In this document: positions 40,647 to 53,600 of the stretch, piece by piece
Numbering within the stretch: position 1 is the stretch's first letter
Layout of the letters: each line of letters opens with the position of its first letter
Assembly: GCA_019114515.1 (NCBI GenBank)
Contig: DXFH01000001.1
Location: forward strand, 1-64,000
DNA length: 64,000 nucleotides
Reading direction: 5' to 3'
From: Candidatus Limosilactobacillus merdigallinarum
GTDB taxonomy: Bacteria; Bacillota; Bacilli; Lactobacillales; Lactobacillaceae
Notes under the pieces: generated by a model
The model's database searches: none
What the model was told of the DNA's origin: nothing
The model's input: the letters and a program-made list of their open reading frames with translations, nothing else
Position numbers and translations under genes: made by a program

Positions 40647-41318
40647 TTACTTCCCTCCTTTAGTGTTGTTCTGGCTTTCGCCCTTCTTTGCTGGTAATAC
40701 TTCACCACGGTAGATCCAGGTCTTGATACCCAGAGCACCGTAAGTAGTCCGTGCTTCATCCCATGAGTAGTCAATGTCCGCACGTAAAGTATGCAACGGA
40801 ACAGTACCATCAGAGTATGATTCAACACGAGACATGTCTGCACCATTCAGACGACCAGCAACTTGGATCTTAACACCCTTGGCGCCGGCACGCATAACAC
40901 GTTGCATAGCACCACGCATTGCACGACGGAATGCAATCCGGTTTTCAAGTTGTTGAGCAACATTCTCACCAACCAGGTGTGCATCTAAGTCAGGCTTCTT
41001 GATTTCCACTACATTGATGTGGACACGCTTGCCAGTTAACTTGTTCAATTCCAAACGAAGTGCTTCAACTTCTGAACCACCTTTACCAATTACCATCCCA
41101 GGACGAGCGGTATGGATTGATACGTTGACACGATTTGCGGCACGTTCAATTTCGATGGTTGAAACAGAGGCATCAGCAAGTCGCTTTTCGATGTAAGCAC
41201 GGATCCGGAGGTCTTCGTTCAGGTATTCAGCATAGTGTGCCTTGTCAGCATACCACTTAGCACTCCATGGACGAATGACACCAACACGGAATCCATTAGG
41301 ATTAATCTTTTGACCCAC
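40647..41318 (-). CDS. rpsC: 30S ribosomal protein S3
   Basis: [28 protein letters not shown] domain. Confidence 0.98.
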   Translation of the reverse strand: MGQKINPNGFRVGVIRPWSAKWYADKAHYAEYLNEDLRIRAYIEKRLADASVSTIEIERAANRVNVSIHTARPGMVIGKGGSEVEALRLELNKLTGKRVHINVVEIKKPDLDAHLVGENVAQQLENRIAFRRAMRGAMQRVMRAGAKGVKIQVAGRLNGADMSRVESYSDGTVPLHTLRADIDYSWDEARTTYGALGIKTWIYRGEVLPAKKGESQNNTKGGK

Positions 41319-41330
41319 TATTCATTCCTC

Positions 41331-41678
41331 CTATTTTTCTGTAACAACCACTGTGATGTGACTGGTCCGCTTGTTGATTGGAGAACTCGAACCCTTAGCA
41401 CGAGGACGGAACCGCTTCAGGGTTGGGCCTTCGTTTGCAAAGCATTCTGAAACAACCAATGAAGCACGATCCAAATCAAAGTTGTTCTCAGCGTTTGCGA
41501 CAGCAGATTTTAAAACTTTTTCGACATCTGAAGCTGCACCATTAGGAGTGAACTTCAGAATAGCAAATGCTTCAGCAACGCTCTTGTTCCGGATAGTGTC
41601 CAGCACTAAGCGAACCTTCCGGGATGATACACGGACCATCTTGGCAGTTGCCTTAGCTGAAGTAACATTTTCAGCCAT
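41331..41678 (-). CDS. rplV: 50S ribosomal protein L22
   Basis: [14 protein letters not shown]-like motif [24 protein letters not shown]. Confidence 0.98.
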   Translation of the reverse strand: MAENVTSAKATAKMVRVSSRKVRLVLDTIRNKSVAEAFAILKFTPNGAASDVEKVLKSAVANAENNFDLDRASLVVSECFANEGPTLKRFRPRAKGSSSPINKRTSHITVVVTEK

Positions 41679-41697
41679 TATTCAATTCCCTCCTTAA

Positions 41698-41979
41698 TTA
41701 CTTAGCCTTAGTTGCCTTATCATCCTTAGTGTGACCATGGAAAGTCCGAGTTGGCACGAATTCACCAAGCTTGTGACCTACCATATCTTCTTGGATGTAA
41801 ACTGGTACATGCTTACGACCATCATAAACGGCGAAAGTGTAACCAATGAAACTTGGGAAGATAGTGGAACGACGTGACCAGGTCTTGATAACGGTCTTCT
41901 TGTCGTTACCTTCTTGGGCCTTAACCTTCTTCAATAATGAAGCGTCTGCAAAAGGTCCCTTTTTCAAACTACGAGCCAT
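41698..41979 (-). CDS. rpsS: 30S ribosomal protein S19
   Basis: [19 protein letters not shown]. Confidence 0.98.
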   Translation of the reverse strand: MARSLKKGPFADASLLKKVKAQEGNDKKTVIKTWSRRSTIFPSFIGYTFAVYDGRKHVPVYIQEDMVGHKLGEFVPTRTFHGHTKDDKATKAK

Positions 41980-42019
41980 TAATGTACCTCCTCTCGGGTA
42001 TAACTATTGATTATTTTAA

Positions 42020-42865
42020 TTAACGAGTGTGAGGACCACGCTTGTGATCACGAACAATGAACTTGTTGGAACGAGCCTTGTGTGAACGAGTCTTCTTACC
42101 AACAGTCTTCTTGCCCCATGGAGATAATGGTGATGGCAGACCAACTGGTTGCTTACCTTCACCACCACCATGAGGGTGGTCGTTAGGGTTCATAACAGAA
42201 CCACGAACGTGTGGACGCTGACCAGCGTAACGAGTACGACCAGCCTTACCCTTAACTAACAGAGCACGTTCTTCGTTACCGATAGAACCAACAGTTGCCC
42301 GACAGGTAGCCAGTACCATCCGAACTTCACCTGATGACAGACGAACCAGGACGTACTTTTCTTCCTTACCTAACAGTTGAGCTGAAGTACCAGCAGAACG
42401 GGTCAATTGGCCACCCTTGCCTGGCTTCAATTCAATGTTGTGAATAACAGTACCAACTGGAATGTTCTTCAGCGGAAGAGCATTACCAACCTTGATATCA
42501 GCGTCTGGGCCAGATTCAACAGTCATGCCAACCTTCAAGCCCTTAGGAGCTAAGATGTATGACTTAGTACCATCAGCGTAAACCAGCAAAGCAATGTTAG
42601 CAGTACGGTTAGGATCATATTCAATGGCCTTAACAGTTGCTGGAACATTATCCTTGTTCCGCTTGAAGTCGATAATCCGGTATTGACGCTTAGTACCACC
42701 ACCACGGTGACGAACAGTCATTTTACCTTGGCTGTTACGGCCAGCGGTGTGCTTTAATGGAGCCAGCAAGGACTTTTCAGGCTTAGTCTTCGTGATTGCT
42801 TCGAAGTCGTAGCCGTTCATGTTCCGGCGTCCGTTAGTGGTACCTTTGTATTTGCGAATTCCCAC
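42020..42865 (-). CDS. rplB: 50S ribosomal protein L2
   Basis: [34 protein letters not shown]. Confidence 0.98.
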   Translation of the reverse strand: MGIRKYKGTTNGRRNMNGYDFEAITKTKPEKSLLAPLKHTAGRNSQGKMTVRHRGGGTKRQYRIIDFKRNKDNVPATVKAIEYDPNRTANIALLVYADGTKSYILAPKGLKVGMTVESGPDADIKVGNALPLKNIPVGTVIHNIELKPGKGGQLTRSAGTSAQLLGKEEKYVLVRLSSGEVRMVLATCRATVGSIGNEERALLVKGKAGRTRYAGQRPHVRGSVMNPNDHPHGGGEGKQPVGLPSPLSPWGKKTVGKKTRSHKARSNKFIVRDHKRGPHTR

Positions 42866-42890
42866 TTTTGTTTCCTCCTAACTTTAAAGT

Positions 42891-43187
42891 TTATTTGTTG
42901 TCATCATCACTGAACAACTTAATTTCGTCGGAGTCAGCAGAAAGTTGAACAATAGCCTTACGACGGCGCTTAGTGTAACCTACGTAACGACCTTGACGCT
43001 TTTGCTTACCCTTAATGTTCATAATGTTAACATTGACTACCTTAACACCGAAGATTTCTTCAACGGCATTCTTAACTTGGGTCTTGGTAGCGCGTAAATC
43101 AACATCGAACGTGTAACGTTTGCTGTCCATTGCTGCAGTAGATGCTTCAGTGATGACAGGACGTAAAATAATGTCGCGTGCTTCCAT
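42891..43187 (-). CDS. rplW: 50S ribosomal protein L23
   Basis: [50 protein letters not shown]. Confidence 0.98.
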   Translation of the reverse strand: MEARDIILRPVITEASTAAMDSKRYTFDVDLRATKTQVKNAVEEIFGVKVVNVNIMNIKGKQKRQGRYVGYTKRRRKAIVQLSADSDEIKLFSDDDNK

Positions 43188-43810
43188 TATCCGAGCACCT
43201 CCTCTACTTGAGAAAGAGCTGACTTGGTAATGACGATCTTCTGTGCGTCAACGACGTTTAAGATGTTGACACCACTAGGAGTAACTACAGTCGTGTTTGC
43301 TAAGTTGCGAGCAGACAATGCAGCGTTCTTGTCATCGTCAGTGACCACGATCAGTGCTTTTTCGTTGACCTTCAGGCTGTTCAAAACACCAGCAAATTCC
43401 TTGGTCTTTGGAGCATCAAAATTGATACTGTCAACAACCACGAAGTTCTTGTCAGCAACTTTTTGTGAAAGAGCTGACTTGATAGCTAATTGACGAACCT
43501 TGCGTGGTAACCGGTAATTGTAAGAACGTGGAGTAGGTCCAAATACGATTCCACCGCCACGGAATTGTGGAGCACGGATGGAACCTTGACGAGCACGACC
43601 AGTACCCTTTTGCCGCCATGGCTTCTTACCACCGCCAGAAACAGCGGAACGGTTCTTAACTGCGTGAGTACCTTGGCGAAGTGAAGCACGTTGACGAATA
43701 ATAGCTTCGTATTCAGCGTTTTCGTTGGCTTCAACACCGAAGATAGCATCGTTCAGATCGATAGTGCCGTTTTGGCTACCATCTTGTTTAAATAATGCGA
43801 CGCTTGTCAT
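43187..43810 (-). CDS. rplD: 50S ribosomal protein L4
   Basis: [21 protein letters not shown]...[27 protein letters not shown]. Confidence 0.98.
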   Translation of the reverse strand: MTSVALFKQDGSQNGTIDLNDAIFGVEANENAEYEAIIRQRASLRQGTHAVKNRSAVSGGGKKPWRQKGTGRARQGSIRAPQFRGGGIVFGPTPRSYNYRLPRKVRQLAIKSALSQKVADKNFVVVDSINFDAPKTKEFAGVLNSLKVNEKALIVVTDDDKNAALSARNLANTTVVTPSGVNILNVVDAQKIVITKSALSQVEEVLG

Positions 43811-43829
43811 TTTTTACTTCCTCCTTTCT

Positions 43830-44492
43830 TTATTTGTTGTGTTGCTTGCTAAGACTCTTCTTAGTGTTGGCCTTAACAGAGTTTTTAATCGTAACAAAGG
43901 ACTTGTTTGCACCAGGTACATTACCCTTGATCAGCAGAACGTTGTTGTCAGTGTCAACCCGTACAATTTGCAGGTGCTGCATGGTACGAGTGTTGCCACC
44001 CATGCGTCCTGGAAGTGGCTTGCCCTTGAAGACGTGGTTAATGATGGCACCCAGAGAACCTGGACGACGGTGATAACGAGAACCGTGTGCCATAGGACCA
44101 CGAGATTGGTTGTCCTTGTGGATGTTACCTTGGAAACCATGACCCTTGGTGATACCAGTTACATCAACTGTTTCACCTTCAGTGAAGATATCCGCTTTAA
44201 CTTCGTCTCCAACCTTTACGTCGTCTCCTAATTCAGCATCGCGGATTTCACCGATGAAGCGCTTAGGAGCCGTCTTTGCTTTTGCTGCATGACCTTGTTC
44301 AGGCTTGTTGCTCAAGAATTCGCGCTTGTCTTCGTAGCCAAGCTGTACGGCATTGTAGCCATCGTTTTCGACGGTCTTAATCTGCATAACCACGTTTGGG
44401 GTTACGTCGATTACAGTAACTGGAACCAGTTCGCCGTTGTCAGTGAAGACTTGAGTCATACCGACTTTTTTACCTAAGATTCCTTTGGTCAT
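43830..44492 (-). CDS. rplC: 50S ribosomal protein L3
   Basis: [28 protein letters not shown]. Confidence 0.98.
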   Translation of the reverse strand: MTKGILGKKVGMTQVFTDNGELVPVTVIDVTPNVVMQIKTVENDGYNAVQLGYEDKREFLSNKPEQGHAAKAKTAPKRFIGEIRDAELGDDVKVGDEVKADIFTEGETVDVTGITKGHGFQGNIHKDNQSRGPMAHGSRYHRRPGSLGAIINHVFKGKPLPGRMGGNTRTMQHLQIVRVDTDNNVLLIKGNVPGANKSFVTIKNSVKANTKKSLSKQHNK

Positions 44493-44529
44493 GAGTACAC
44501 CTCCAATTTAGTTTGATTTTTATAGTAGA

Positions 44530-44838
44530 TTAAAGCTTAATTTCAATGTCAACACCTGATGGCAGGTCGAGCTTCATTAATGAGTCAACCGTCTTTGGCG
44601 TAGGATCAACGATATCGATCAAACGCTTATGGGTGCGCATTTCGAATTGTTCCCGTGACTTCTTGAACTTGTGTGGTGAACGGATAACCGTGTACAAAGT
44701 ACGTTCAGTAGGTAACGGGATTGGGCCTGAAATTTGAGCACCAGTGCGCTTTGCAGTTTCAACAATCTTGTCTGCTGATTCATCCAAAACGCGGTGTTCG
44801 TAAGCCTTTAAACGAATACGAATCTTTTGTTTTGCCAT
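44530..44838 (-). CDS. rpsJ: 30S ribosomal protein S10
   Basis: [34 protein letters not shown]. Confidence 0.99.
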   Translation of the reverse strand: MAKQKIRIRLKAYEHRVLDESADKIVETAKRTGAQISGPIPLPTERTLYTVIRSPHKFKKSREQFEMRTHKRLIDIVDPTPKTVDSLMKLDLPSGVDIEIKL

Positions 44839-45034
44839 TGTATTCCCTCCTTCGTCGAATTTAAAATTTGACTAGCTCCATGGAAATTACCGCCACATCC
44901 TGTGGCAAAGCGGCCGGGTGTGTCGCAACCTTCCACTTCAACGCCTCATGCCCAAGACAGATGATGGGGCATACTTATCCCCTATCAAAATTCAAGCACT
45001 TAACTATCATACATAAGAATTGCCCGGTCTTCAA
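44839..45034 (-). promoter_or_regulatory. S10 operon promoter and structured 5' leader
   Basis: Minus TTGAAG-17-TATGAT (-35 45029-45034, -10 45006-45011), then about 160 nt leader with TGCCC...GGGCA and other stems before rpsJ. Confidence 0.65.
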
Positions 45035-45194
45035 GGGTTTTAGTGGATTTATTTCAATGTATCGCTTACATTTTTGGTAAAATTTTGCGGTTGACTAATA
45101 TTTTTATTTTTGCAATTTATTTTTCGCCTTTTCCAGGAATGCTTTCTCCTCAGCATCGCTAATACTACAGAAGAAAAATGACCTTAATAACAAA

Positions 45195-45225
45195 AAATCC
45201 GCCCAAGAATTTCTTGGACGGATTT
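45195..45225 (-). terminator. Terminator downstream of fusA
   Basis: AAATCCGcCCAAGAAATTTCTTGGaCGGATTT with T-run on minus. Confidence 0.85.
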
Positions 45226-45244
45226 AATTATGATGACTCATCAC

Positions 45245-47338
45245 TTAGTCTTCAGCGTTACCACCGTTCTTCTTGATGATGTCTTCTTGGATACTCTTTG
45301 GAACCTTAGCGTAGTGGTCAAAGGTCATCGTGAAGGTACCACGACCTTGAGTAGCACTCCGTAAAGTAGTAGCGTAACCAAACATTTCTGACAGAGGTAC
45401 AAAGGCGTGTACTAATTGTGAGTTACCACGTTCTTCCATACCTTCAATGTTACCACGACGAGCGGTAACGTGGCCCATAACATCACCCAGGTTATCCTGA
45501 GGACATACGATGTCAACCTTCATAACTGGTTCCAGAATAACTGGGTCAGCCTTCTTAGCAGCGTTCTTCAGAGCCAGTGAAGCAGCAACCTTAAATGCGG
45601 CTTCAGAAGAGTCGACTTCGTGGTAACTACCATCGTACAGCTTGGCATGCATATCAACTAATGGGTAGCCTGCCAGCACACCGTTTGCCATAGCTTCCTT
45701 CAAGCCTTGTTCAACAGCTGGGATGTATTCACGAGGAACAACACCACCGACAATGGCATCTTCAAATTCGAAGCCCTTGCCTTCTTCAAGTGGCGTGAAT
45801 TCGATCCATACATCACCATATTGACCTTTACCACCGGTTTGACGAACAAACTTACCTTGTGCGGAAGCTTGCTTAGTAAATGCTTCACGGTAAGAAACTT
45901 GTGGCTTACCAACAGTTACTTCGGCGTGGAATTCACGACGCAGACGTTCAACAATGATGTCCAGGTGCAATTCACCCATTCCGGCAATCAGAGTTTCACC
46001 AGTTTCAGGGTTCGTTTCAGCCTTGAAGGTTGGGTCTTCTTCAGCCAGCTTTTGCAGACCCTTGTCCATCTTGTCTTGGTCAGCCTTGGACTTTGGTTCA
46101 ACAGAAACCTGGATGACAGGGTCTGGGAAGTCCATGGATTCAAGCTGCAGTGGGTGGTCAGGATCAGTCAGGGAGTCACCAGTAGTGGTGTTCTTCAGAC
46201 CGATAGCAGCGGCGATATCACCAGAGAATACTTCTGGAATTTCGTGCTGTTGGTTAGAGTGCATTTGCAGCAGACGACCAATACGTTCACGCTTATCCTT
46301 AGAAGCGTTCAGAACGTATGAACCAGATTGCAGAGAACCAGTGTAGACACGTAAGAAGGTTAGACGACCAACAAATGGGTCAGTAGCGATCTTAAATGCC
46401 AAGGCAGCAAATGGCTTGTCATCACCGGCAGTCAGTTCAACTTCATTACCATCAGCATCGTGAGCAACGAATGGCTTAACATCCAGTGGAGATGGCAGGT
46501 AGTCAATAACGGCATCCAGCAGCATTTGGATACCCTTATCCTTGTAAGCAGAACCTGCTAATACTGGGTAAATGTCTTCGTTCAAAGTACCCTTACGGAT
46601 AGCAGCCTTGATTTCGTCAACAGAAATTTCATCGCCATCCAGGTACTTTTCCATGATACCGTCATCGATGTCAGCCAACGTTTCCAGCATTTCATCGTGC
46701 ATCTTGTCGGCCTTGTCCTTCAGGTCAGCTGGAATATCAGTAGTATCCCAGTTAGTACCTAACTTGTCTTCGTCGTAAACGTAAGCGCACATCTTAACCA
46801 GGTCAACAACCCCTTGGAAGTTGTCTTCAGCACCGATTGGCAGCTGAATTGGCAGAGGTGTTACGTTCAGACGATCCTTGATGGTCTGGACAGAGTAATC
46901 AAAGTTAGCACCCATCTTATCCATCTTGTTAGCAAAGATAATCCGGGGAACGTTGAAGTCATCAGATTGACGCCATACAGTTTCGGTTTGTGGTTCAACA
47001 CCGGCTTGGGCATCCAAAATAACGATCGCACCATCTAGAACACGCAGTGCACGTTCAACTTCGACAGTAAAGTCAACGTGTCCTGGGGTATCAATGATGT
47101 TAATCCGGTGATCCTTCCAAACGGCAGTGGTGGCAGCGGACGTGATAGTGATACCACGTTCCTTTTCTTCATCCATCCAGTCCATTTGTGAGTCCCCATC
47201 ATGGGTTTCACCAATCTTGTGAATCTTACCAGTGTAGTAGAGAACCCGTTCAGTAGCAGTAGTCTTACCGGCATCGATGTGGGCAACAATACCAATGTTA
47301 CGGGTCTTAGCAAGTGGATATTCACGTTTGTTAGCCAT
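45245..47338 (-). CDS. fusA: Elongation factor G
   Basis: 697 aa; [29 protein letters not shown]. Confidence 0.99.
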   Translation of the reverse strand: MANKREYPLAKTRNIGIVAHIDAGKTTATERVLYYTGKIHKIGETHDGDSQMDWMDEEKERGITITSAATTAVWKDHRINIIDTPGHVDFTVEVERALRVLDGAIVILDAQAGVEPQTETVWRQSDDFNVPRIIFANKMDKMGANFDYSVQTIKDRLNVTPLPIQLPIGAEDNFQGVVDLVKMCAYVYDEDKLGTNWDTTDIPADLKDKADKMHDEMLETLADIDDGIMEKYLDGDEISVDEIKAAIRKGTLNEDIYPVLAGSAYKDKGIQMLLDAVIDYLPSPLDVKPFVAHDADGNEVELTAGDDKPFAALAFKIATDPFVGRLTFLRVYTGSLQSGSYVLNASKDKRERIGRLLQMHSNQQHEIPEVFSGDIAAAIGLKNTTTGDSLTDPDHPLQLESMDFPDPVIQVSVEPKSKADQDKMDKGLQKLAEEDPTFKAETNPETGETLIAGMGELHLDIIVERLRREFHAEVTVGKPQVSYREAFTKQASAQGKFVRQTGGKGQYGDVWIEFTPLEEGKGFEFEDAIVGGVVPREYIPAVEQGLKEAMANGVLAGYPLVDMHAKLYDGSYHEVDSSEAAFKVAASLALKNAAKKADPVILEPVMKVDIVCPQDNLGDVMGHVTARRGNIEGMEERGNSQLVHAFVPLSEMFGYATTLRSATQGRGTFTMTFDHYAKVPKSIQEDIIKKNGGNAED

Positions 47339-47456
47339 CTTTATGTATATCTCCCTTCAGATAAATGTTAATCTGCTTTTTTCAGAAAAAGGGGTGACGG
47401 TTAAACTAAAACTGCGTCGCCCCTTTAAAAACCAGCCAGTGACTGATTTTAAGATA

Positions 47457-47927
47457 TTACCAACGGTAGTGTGCAAATGCCCGGTTAGCTTCGGCCATCC
47501 GCAGCGTATCTTCCTTTTTCTTGATTGATGCACCAGTGTTGTTGGATGCGTCAATAATTTCAGCAGCAAGACGCTGAACCATCGTGTGTTCACCACGAAG
47601 ACGAGCGTACTGAGTCAACCAACGAAGAGCCAGAGTCCGTTGACGATCTGGACGAACTTCGATTGGAACTTGGTAGTTAGAACCACCGATACGACGAGCT
47701 TTAACTTCCAGAGCAGGCTGAACGTTTTCAATAGCTTGCTGGAATACTTCAACTGGGTCGTTACCAGTCTGATCCTTAATTTCGTTAAATGCTTGGTATA
47801 AAATCTTGGAAGCAGTGCCCCGCTTACCATCAAGCATCAAGTGGTTGATCATGCTGGTAACCAGCTTTGAGTTATAAATTGGGTCTGGTAAAACTTCAGG
47901 CTTTACAATATGTCCTTTACGCGGCAT
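47457..47927 (-). CDS. rpsG: 30S ribosomal protein S7
   Basis: [39 protein letters not shown]. Confidence 0.99.
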   Translation of the reverse strand: MPRKGHIVKPEVLPDPIYNSKLVTSMINHLMLDGKRGTASKILYQAFNEIKDQTGNDPVEVFQQAIENVQPALEVKARRIGGSNYQVPIEVRPDRQRTLALRWLTQYARLRGEHTMVQRLAAEIIDASNNTGASIKKKEDTLRMAEANRAFAHYRW

Positions 47928-47950
47928 GTCTTAATCTCCTTTCCTGATAA

Positions 47951-48364
47951 TTACTTCTTAGGACGCTTAGCACCGTACTTGGAACGGCTCTGCATACGAC
48001 CTTCAACACCAGCGGTATCAAGAGTACCACGAATAATGTGGTAACGAACCCCTGGTAAGTCCTTAACACGGCCCCCACGAATCAGAACAACTGAGTGTTC
48101 CTGCAGGTTGTGACCGATACCTGGAATGTAAGCAGTAACTTCCATCAGGTTAGACAGACGAACACGGGCGTACTTACGCAAAGCTGAGTTTGGCTTCTTA
48201 GGTGTCATAGTACCAACACGGGTAGCAACACCACGCTTTTGCGGTGATGGAGTCTTAACTTCTTCCTTCTTGAAACTGTTGTAGACAAAGCCCAATGCTG
48301 GTGACTTTGACTTGCCCTTGTGGCTCTTCCGGCCGTTCTTGACCAGTTGGTTAATGGTAGGCAT
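47951..48364 (-). CDS. rpsL: 30S ribosomal protein S12
   Basis: [26 protein letters not shown]...[19 protein letters not shown]. Confidence 0.98.
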   Translation of the reverse strand: MPTINQLVKNGRKSHKGKSKSPALGFVYNSFKKEEVKTPSPQKRGVATRVGTMTPKKPNSALRKYARVRLSNLMEVTAYIPGIGHNLQEHSVVLIRGGRVKDLPGVRYHIIRGTLDTAGVEGRMQSRSKYGAKRPKK

Positions 48365-48395
48365 AATTGATCCCCTTTCTGAAATATAAGTCCAC

Positions 48396-48541
48396 ACATC
48401 CAGGCGGTTCTTTTTTAACCACGAAAATACTGGATGTTAAATTACGTGCTATCGCTGACGCATCGTCTGCCCAACGACAGACACAATCGTTGCTCGAAAA
48501 AGCACCTTTACAAATCTAACACGCAGCCTCAAAAAAGTCAA
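48396..48541 (-). promoter_or_regulatory. str operon promoter and leader hairpin
   Basis: Minus TTGACT-17-TAGATT (48536-48541 / 48513-48518); leader stem ACATCCAG...GGTT aaaaaag AACC gc CTGGATGT (48396-48437). Confidence 0.65.
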
Positions 48542-48601
48542 CGAGTCATAAATATAATTCATCCTTTTTTGCGTCTTTAGAATGCGGAAGGATATGATTA
48601 A

Positions 48602-49288
48602 ATGACTAAATTCGTCTTACTTATGATTACAGGCAGCTGCTGGGCATCCTTTTGTTGCACCATGACGTGGCGCTACCTGCTTGATACAAAGCATCACTCA
48701 GGATATCGGTGGTCGGTTTGCGATCACTGCGGTCATCGGTTAAATGCCTGGCAACTAATTCCCGTGTTTGGTTATCTAGGCCAGCTTGGCCACTGTCGTT
48801 ACTGCAATACAGTAATTGATTACTGGTGGCCTTTATGTGAACTGACGACGGGAATCCTTTGGGCCATTAGTGTGCAAAACTCCATCAGTGTTTTAGCCAT
48901 GACAATATGTGTAAGTTCTGCCTGCTTGGTTATCAGCACACAAGATTACTTCGATCACTGTTTTCAGCCAATCTGGCTACTAGCGTGGTCCCTAATGCTG
49001 GTTCACAATCACTGGCCACGCAATTTACTCATTGATGGTGTTCAAATCGCAATTTTGATCGCAGGATACTATAGTCAACATATTGGTCATGGTGACTTAG
49101 ATGCATTGATAGTGTTAACGATTGTACTAGGCAGCTATCAAAGCACCGTAATTATTCTCGCCGCTTGCTTGCTGACCTTAATTTGTCCTGTCTTATACCG
49201 TCATCAACCAGTGCCTTTCATGCCATTTTTAAGCCTTGCTTTGCTCTGTTTCTTGGTCTTCCCCGCCTGCAGCTGGTTAATCTGCTAA
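48602..49288 (+). CDS. comC: Prepilin peptidase (A24 family, ComC-like)
   Basis: 228 aa; CDHCGHRLNAWQLIPVFGYL...CRYC zinc motif; STQDYFDHCFQP and GHGDLDAL aspartates. Confidence 0.88.
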   Translation: MTKFVLLMITGSCWASFCCTMTWRYLLDTKHHSGYRWSVCDHCGHRLNAWQLIPVFGYLGQLGHCRYCNTVIDYWWPLCELTTGILWAISVQNSISVLAMTICVSSACLVISTQDYFDHCFQPIWLLAWSLMLVHNHWPRNLLIDGVQIAILIAGYYSQHIGHGDLDALIVLTIVLGSYQSTVIILAACLLTLICPVLYRHQPVPFMPFLSLALLCFLVFPACSWLIC

Positions 49289-50476
49289 GTTGGGATCAGT
49301 GGCTGAATTGTCACCTTCTGAAGGAACGGCCTTAATTTCAATCGGAAAAATAATAACGTTGTTGGAGACTAAATTGCCGATATATTGGAATAATAATAAG
49401 ATCCAGGCAAAGGCCAGAATAAAGGCAATTAGTTCAAAGGCCGTTAAAGATAGGTAAGTAAAGATCTTAAAGATCAGATAATCTGTGGCTAAAATGCCCC
49501 CAATCGTGTATGAAACCACCAAAAACTGATGAGTCACGTCGGGCAGGCACCAACGAATCACAATAATCAATATCAGCATGAAGTAGATTAGCCACATGGA
49601 AATACGATCATGCAAAACATGATAGCGGGGATCATTTGGAAACAGGCCAATTGCCGCTACACACGCTGCTAATGCATATAGTAACCAGCGCAAAACTTGG
49701 ATTTCCAAGCCGGAGTAGCGCTGACCAAGGTTTACAAACAAGTAGTCGACCAGCATGATCATCAAAAGCCCTGAGAAAATCAATGTAATGTTAAATTGCC
49801 AGTTACTGTTATTTTGGGCCGTCCCTAAAAAGCTAAAGTTATGCTGCCACCAGGTCTTTGAAGAATTGGTCAGCATCGAAAAGCCAACACCACCAACAAT
49901 CATGACCGTCATTAGGTTAGTTACCACACCAGACGATAAGGTCATGGCCAAGTTGATCATCAAATAGTCAGTTAACGCCACCGATAAAATCACCAACACG
50001 GACGCAGTATATGGATCCAAAATCAGTCCCTTAAATAGCTGACCGATCATCCAAAAAATGGCCATTGTGGTGAAGGTAATGATCATGCCACAAGCAACAA
50101 CTAGCGGAATCAAACTACGCCAAGAGAAGTTCTTAGCTGGTCCCGTACCTTTTCTTTTTTGATGGATAAAGGTAATGGCAAAAGTAACGGTGCCAGCAAT
50201 CGTGGATAAGACAATTGAGGCAAAGGCAATCGAATAATCGCCGTTTAACGGTACCAAACGCATCTTGCGCTGACTCACTGCTAATAGAAAGATCAATCCG
50301 GCAATAATAGCAAAGATCCCATACCACCAAAATTTGATTTGTGGAACCATATCAGAAACATTGCTTGGCCGCACGATAATCTGCCGGTGACTGATCCACA
50401 TTGAATACTTGGTTTGGCTATCAGAATCTAATCTTTTAATGGCATCCGCCGGCACTTCGATACGATATTTGTTCAA
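49277..50476 (-). CDS. Multi-TM membrane protein (DUF998-like) with N-terminal AbrB/SpoVT-like segment
   Basis: Likely TTG start at 50476 after GGAGG; LNKYRIEVPADAIKRLDSDSQTKYSMWISHRQIIVRP then about 12 TM segments. Confidence 0.6.
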   Translation of the reverse strand: MNKYRIEVPADAIKRLDSDSQTKYSMWISHRQIIVRPSNVSDMVPQIKFWWYGIFAIIAGLIFLLAVSQRKMRLVPLNGDYSIAFASIVLSTIAGTVTFAITFIHQKRKGTGPAKNFSWRSLIPLVVACGMIITFTTMAIFWMIGQLFKGLILDPYTASVLVILSVALTDYLMINLAMTLSSGVVTNLMTVMIVGGVGFSMLTNSSKTWWQHNFSFLGTAQNNSNWQFNITLIFSGLLMIMLVDYLFVNLGQRYSGLEIQVLRWLLYALAACVAAIGLFPNDPRYHVLHDRISMWLIYFMLILIIVIRWCLPDVTHQFLVVSYTIGGILATDYLIFKIFTYLSLTAFELIAFILAFAWILLLFQYIGNLVSNNVIIFPIEIKAVPSEGDNSATDPNLAD

Positions 50477-50576
50477 AAAAGCGTCTCCTCCCTGAATTTC
50501 AAAATAAGCACTCCTTTCTAGTAAATCACAAGTCCTTGCTGTCGACAAACTAGTTAGGCAATAAAACCCATAAAAA

Positions 50577-50610
50577 AAACGGCTGTCAGCCAAAATAGCT
50601 TACAGCCGTT
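50577..50610 (-). terminator. Terminator downstream of rpoC
   Basis: Minus AACGGCTGTaaGCtattttgGCtgACAGCCGTTTTTTTT. Confidence 0.85.
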
Positions 50611-50631
50611 CATTTCAATTTTAATGACAGA

Positions 50632-53600
50632 TTAGTGGTTATCCTGATCTCTCATTTGTTCTTCCATTTCACGAATCGATGAGTTAGGCAGCGAAGTTAC
50701 TGCGCCATCGGCAGTCGCACCAACTGAAGCTTCCTTCGTCTTGATGTGCCGGTAAGTTGCCATTCCAGTACCAGCTGGAATGATCTTCCCAATAATAACG
50801 TTTTCCTTCAAACCTACCAGTGGGTCTTCCTTGCCACGAATTGCAGCATCGGTAAGTACCCGCGTCGTTTCCTGGAATGATGCAGCTGACAGGAAACTGT
50901 TGGTTTCCAAGGCAGCCTTGGTAATTCCTAAGATCACTGGACGAGCAGTGGCTGGGATACCACCAGAAACCAGTGTCTTGTAGTTAGCGTCACGGAATTG
51001 ACCAATGTCCATCAATTCACCTGGCAGAACATCAGTATCACCAGGATCCATGATGCGTACCTTCCGCATCATTTGCCGAATCATAATTTCAACGTGCTTA
51101 TCCAGCAGGTCGATACCTTGCATACGGTAAACCTTTTGAACTTCTGCCAACAGGTAAGTTTCGGTAGACAGGACGTCGCGAACCCGAATCAATTCCTTTG
51201 GATCAATGGAACCTTCGTTCAGAGCGGCACCACGGTGAATGAAGTCGCCTTCGGATACCCGCATCCGTGCCGTGATTGGCAGCGTGTAAGTCCGCGTATC
51301 GTTTTCACCCTTAACCGTAACATCCTTCGTCTGTTCAGCTGGATCTTCTTCAATTGATTCAACTGTCCCCGTAACTTCAGAAATGGTAGCTTTACCTTTA
51401 GGGTTACGAGCTTCAACAATTTCTTGAACACGAGGAAGACCTTGGGTGATATCTTCGTTGCCGGCAACACCACCAGTGTGGAAGTTACGCAAGGTCAATT
51501 GCGTACCTGGTTCACCAATTGATTGTGCGGCAACCGTACCAATTGCTTCACCGGCTTCGACCTTGTCACCGGTAGCAGCGTTACGACCGTAACAACGTTC
51601 ACAAACACCATGTTCAGTGTTGCAAGTAAATGCAGAACGAATCGTAACCTTCTTAACGCCCGCATCCACAATCTTCTGTGCCATGTCTTCGTCAAGCAGA
51701 ACGTTCTTGCCAACGATCTTATTGCCAGTCTTTGGATCAAAGACGGACTTCATCGTGTAACGACCCAGGATCCGGTCGTACAATGGTTCGATCATTTCGT
51801 TACCGTTCGTGATAGCGGATACTTCGAGACCACGGTCAGTACCACAGTCCTTTTCACGAACAATGACATCTTGGGCAACATCCACCAGACGACGAGTCAG
51901 GTAACCTGAGTTGGCAGTCTTCAAGGCGGTATCAGTCATACCTTTACGAGCACCGTGAGAAGAAATGAACATTTCCAGAACGGATAGGCCTTCACGGAAG
52001 TTCGACAGGATAGGCAATTCCATGATCTTACCAGATGGACTTGCCATCAGCCCACGCATACCAGCCAGTTGCGTAAAGTTAGAAATGTTACCACGCGCAC
52101 CGGAGTCGGACATCATGTTGATTGGGTTGTGGATATCCATGTGCTCAATCAGTTTGTTTTGTACTTCATCCTTAGCGTCGTTCCAAATACCGATAACCCG
52201 TTCATAACGTTCGTTGTCAGTAATCAGACCACGACGGAACTGCTTAGTAACCAAGGCAACCTGCTTACGAGCCTTCGCAATGATTTCTGGCTTTTCCTTC
52301 AAGTCGGTGATATCAGAAATACCAACTGTCAGACCAGAGATCGTTGATTCGTAGTAACCCAGGTCCTTGATCCGGTCAAGGAATTGTGAAGTCTTAGTAA
52401 CCTTGTACTTCTTGTAGATTTCGGCAATGATGTCGGACAAGAAGCCCTTCTTGAATGGTGCTACCAGTGGAGCATTTTCCAGATAATCATGAACATTTTC
52501 ACCCTTATCCAGGAAGTACTTGTCAGGAACACCGTTCATCAGGTTATCGTTAGTTGGTTCGTTAATGTAGGCATAATCATCAGGCATGATGGTGTTGAAG
52601 ATCAATTTACCAACAGAGGTCATCATGATCTTGCCACGCTGGTCGTCAGTGAATGGCTTGTCTGGGTAGGCAGCTACTTGCACACCAACACGGGTCTGCA
52701 AAGCAACGTAGCCGTTCTTGTAAGCCATGATTGCTTCGTCGGCGTCCTTGAAGATCATGCCTTCGCCTTCACGACCCTTGTCTTCAGTCGTCATGTAGTA
52801 GTTACCAATAACCATATCTTGTGAAGGAGCAACGATAGGTTCTCCGTCACGAGGTGAAAGAATATGGTGAGCAGCTAACATCAACAGCCGTGCTTCAGCT
52901 TGAGCTTCATCAGACAGTGGCACGTGGATAGCCATTTGGTCACCATCAAAGTCGGCGTTGTAAGCAGTACATACCAGTGGGTGCAGACGCATTGACTTAC
53001 CAGAAACCAGAATTGGTTCAAAGGCTTGAATACCAAGACGGTGAAGCGTAGGTGCCCGGTTTAACAGAACGGGGTGTTCCTTGATAACGTCTTCCAAAAC
53101 ATCGAAGACCTTATCGTCACGCTTGTCGATCATCCGCTTAGCAGCCTTAACGTTGTTAACCAGCTTTCGCTTAGTTAATTCATGCATGATAAATGGCTTG
53201 AACAGTTCCAAAGCCATCGGAATTGGCAGCCCCATTTGGTTCATCTTCATTGATGGACCAACATCGATAACGGAACGACCAGAGTAATCAACACGCTTCC
53301 CTAACAGGTTTTGACGGAAACGACCCTGCTTACCTTTCAGCAGGTGAGACAGTGACTTCAGTGGCCGGTTACCAGGACCAGCAACCGGACGACCACGACG
53401 ACCGTTATCGATCAAAGCATCAACAGCTTCTTGCAGCATCCGCTTTTCGTTTTGCACGATGATACCAGGAGCATTTAGTGCCAGTAGACGCTTCAGACGG
53501 TTGTTACGGTTAATAACCCGCCGGTACAAGTCGTTTAAATCAGAGGTAGCAAAACGGCCACCTTCCAACTGAACCATTGGCCGCAAGTCAGGTGGCATAA

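Noticed and set aside
43725-44231. 168-aa ORF on plus strand
   Set aside because: Antisense to rplC/rplD; shadow ORF.
45707-46321. 204-aa ORF on plus strand (and the 130-aa one at 45954)
   Set aside because: Antisense to fusA; no RBS or recognisable domain.
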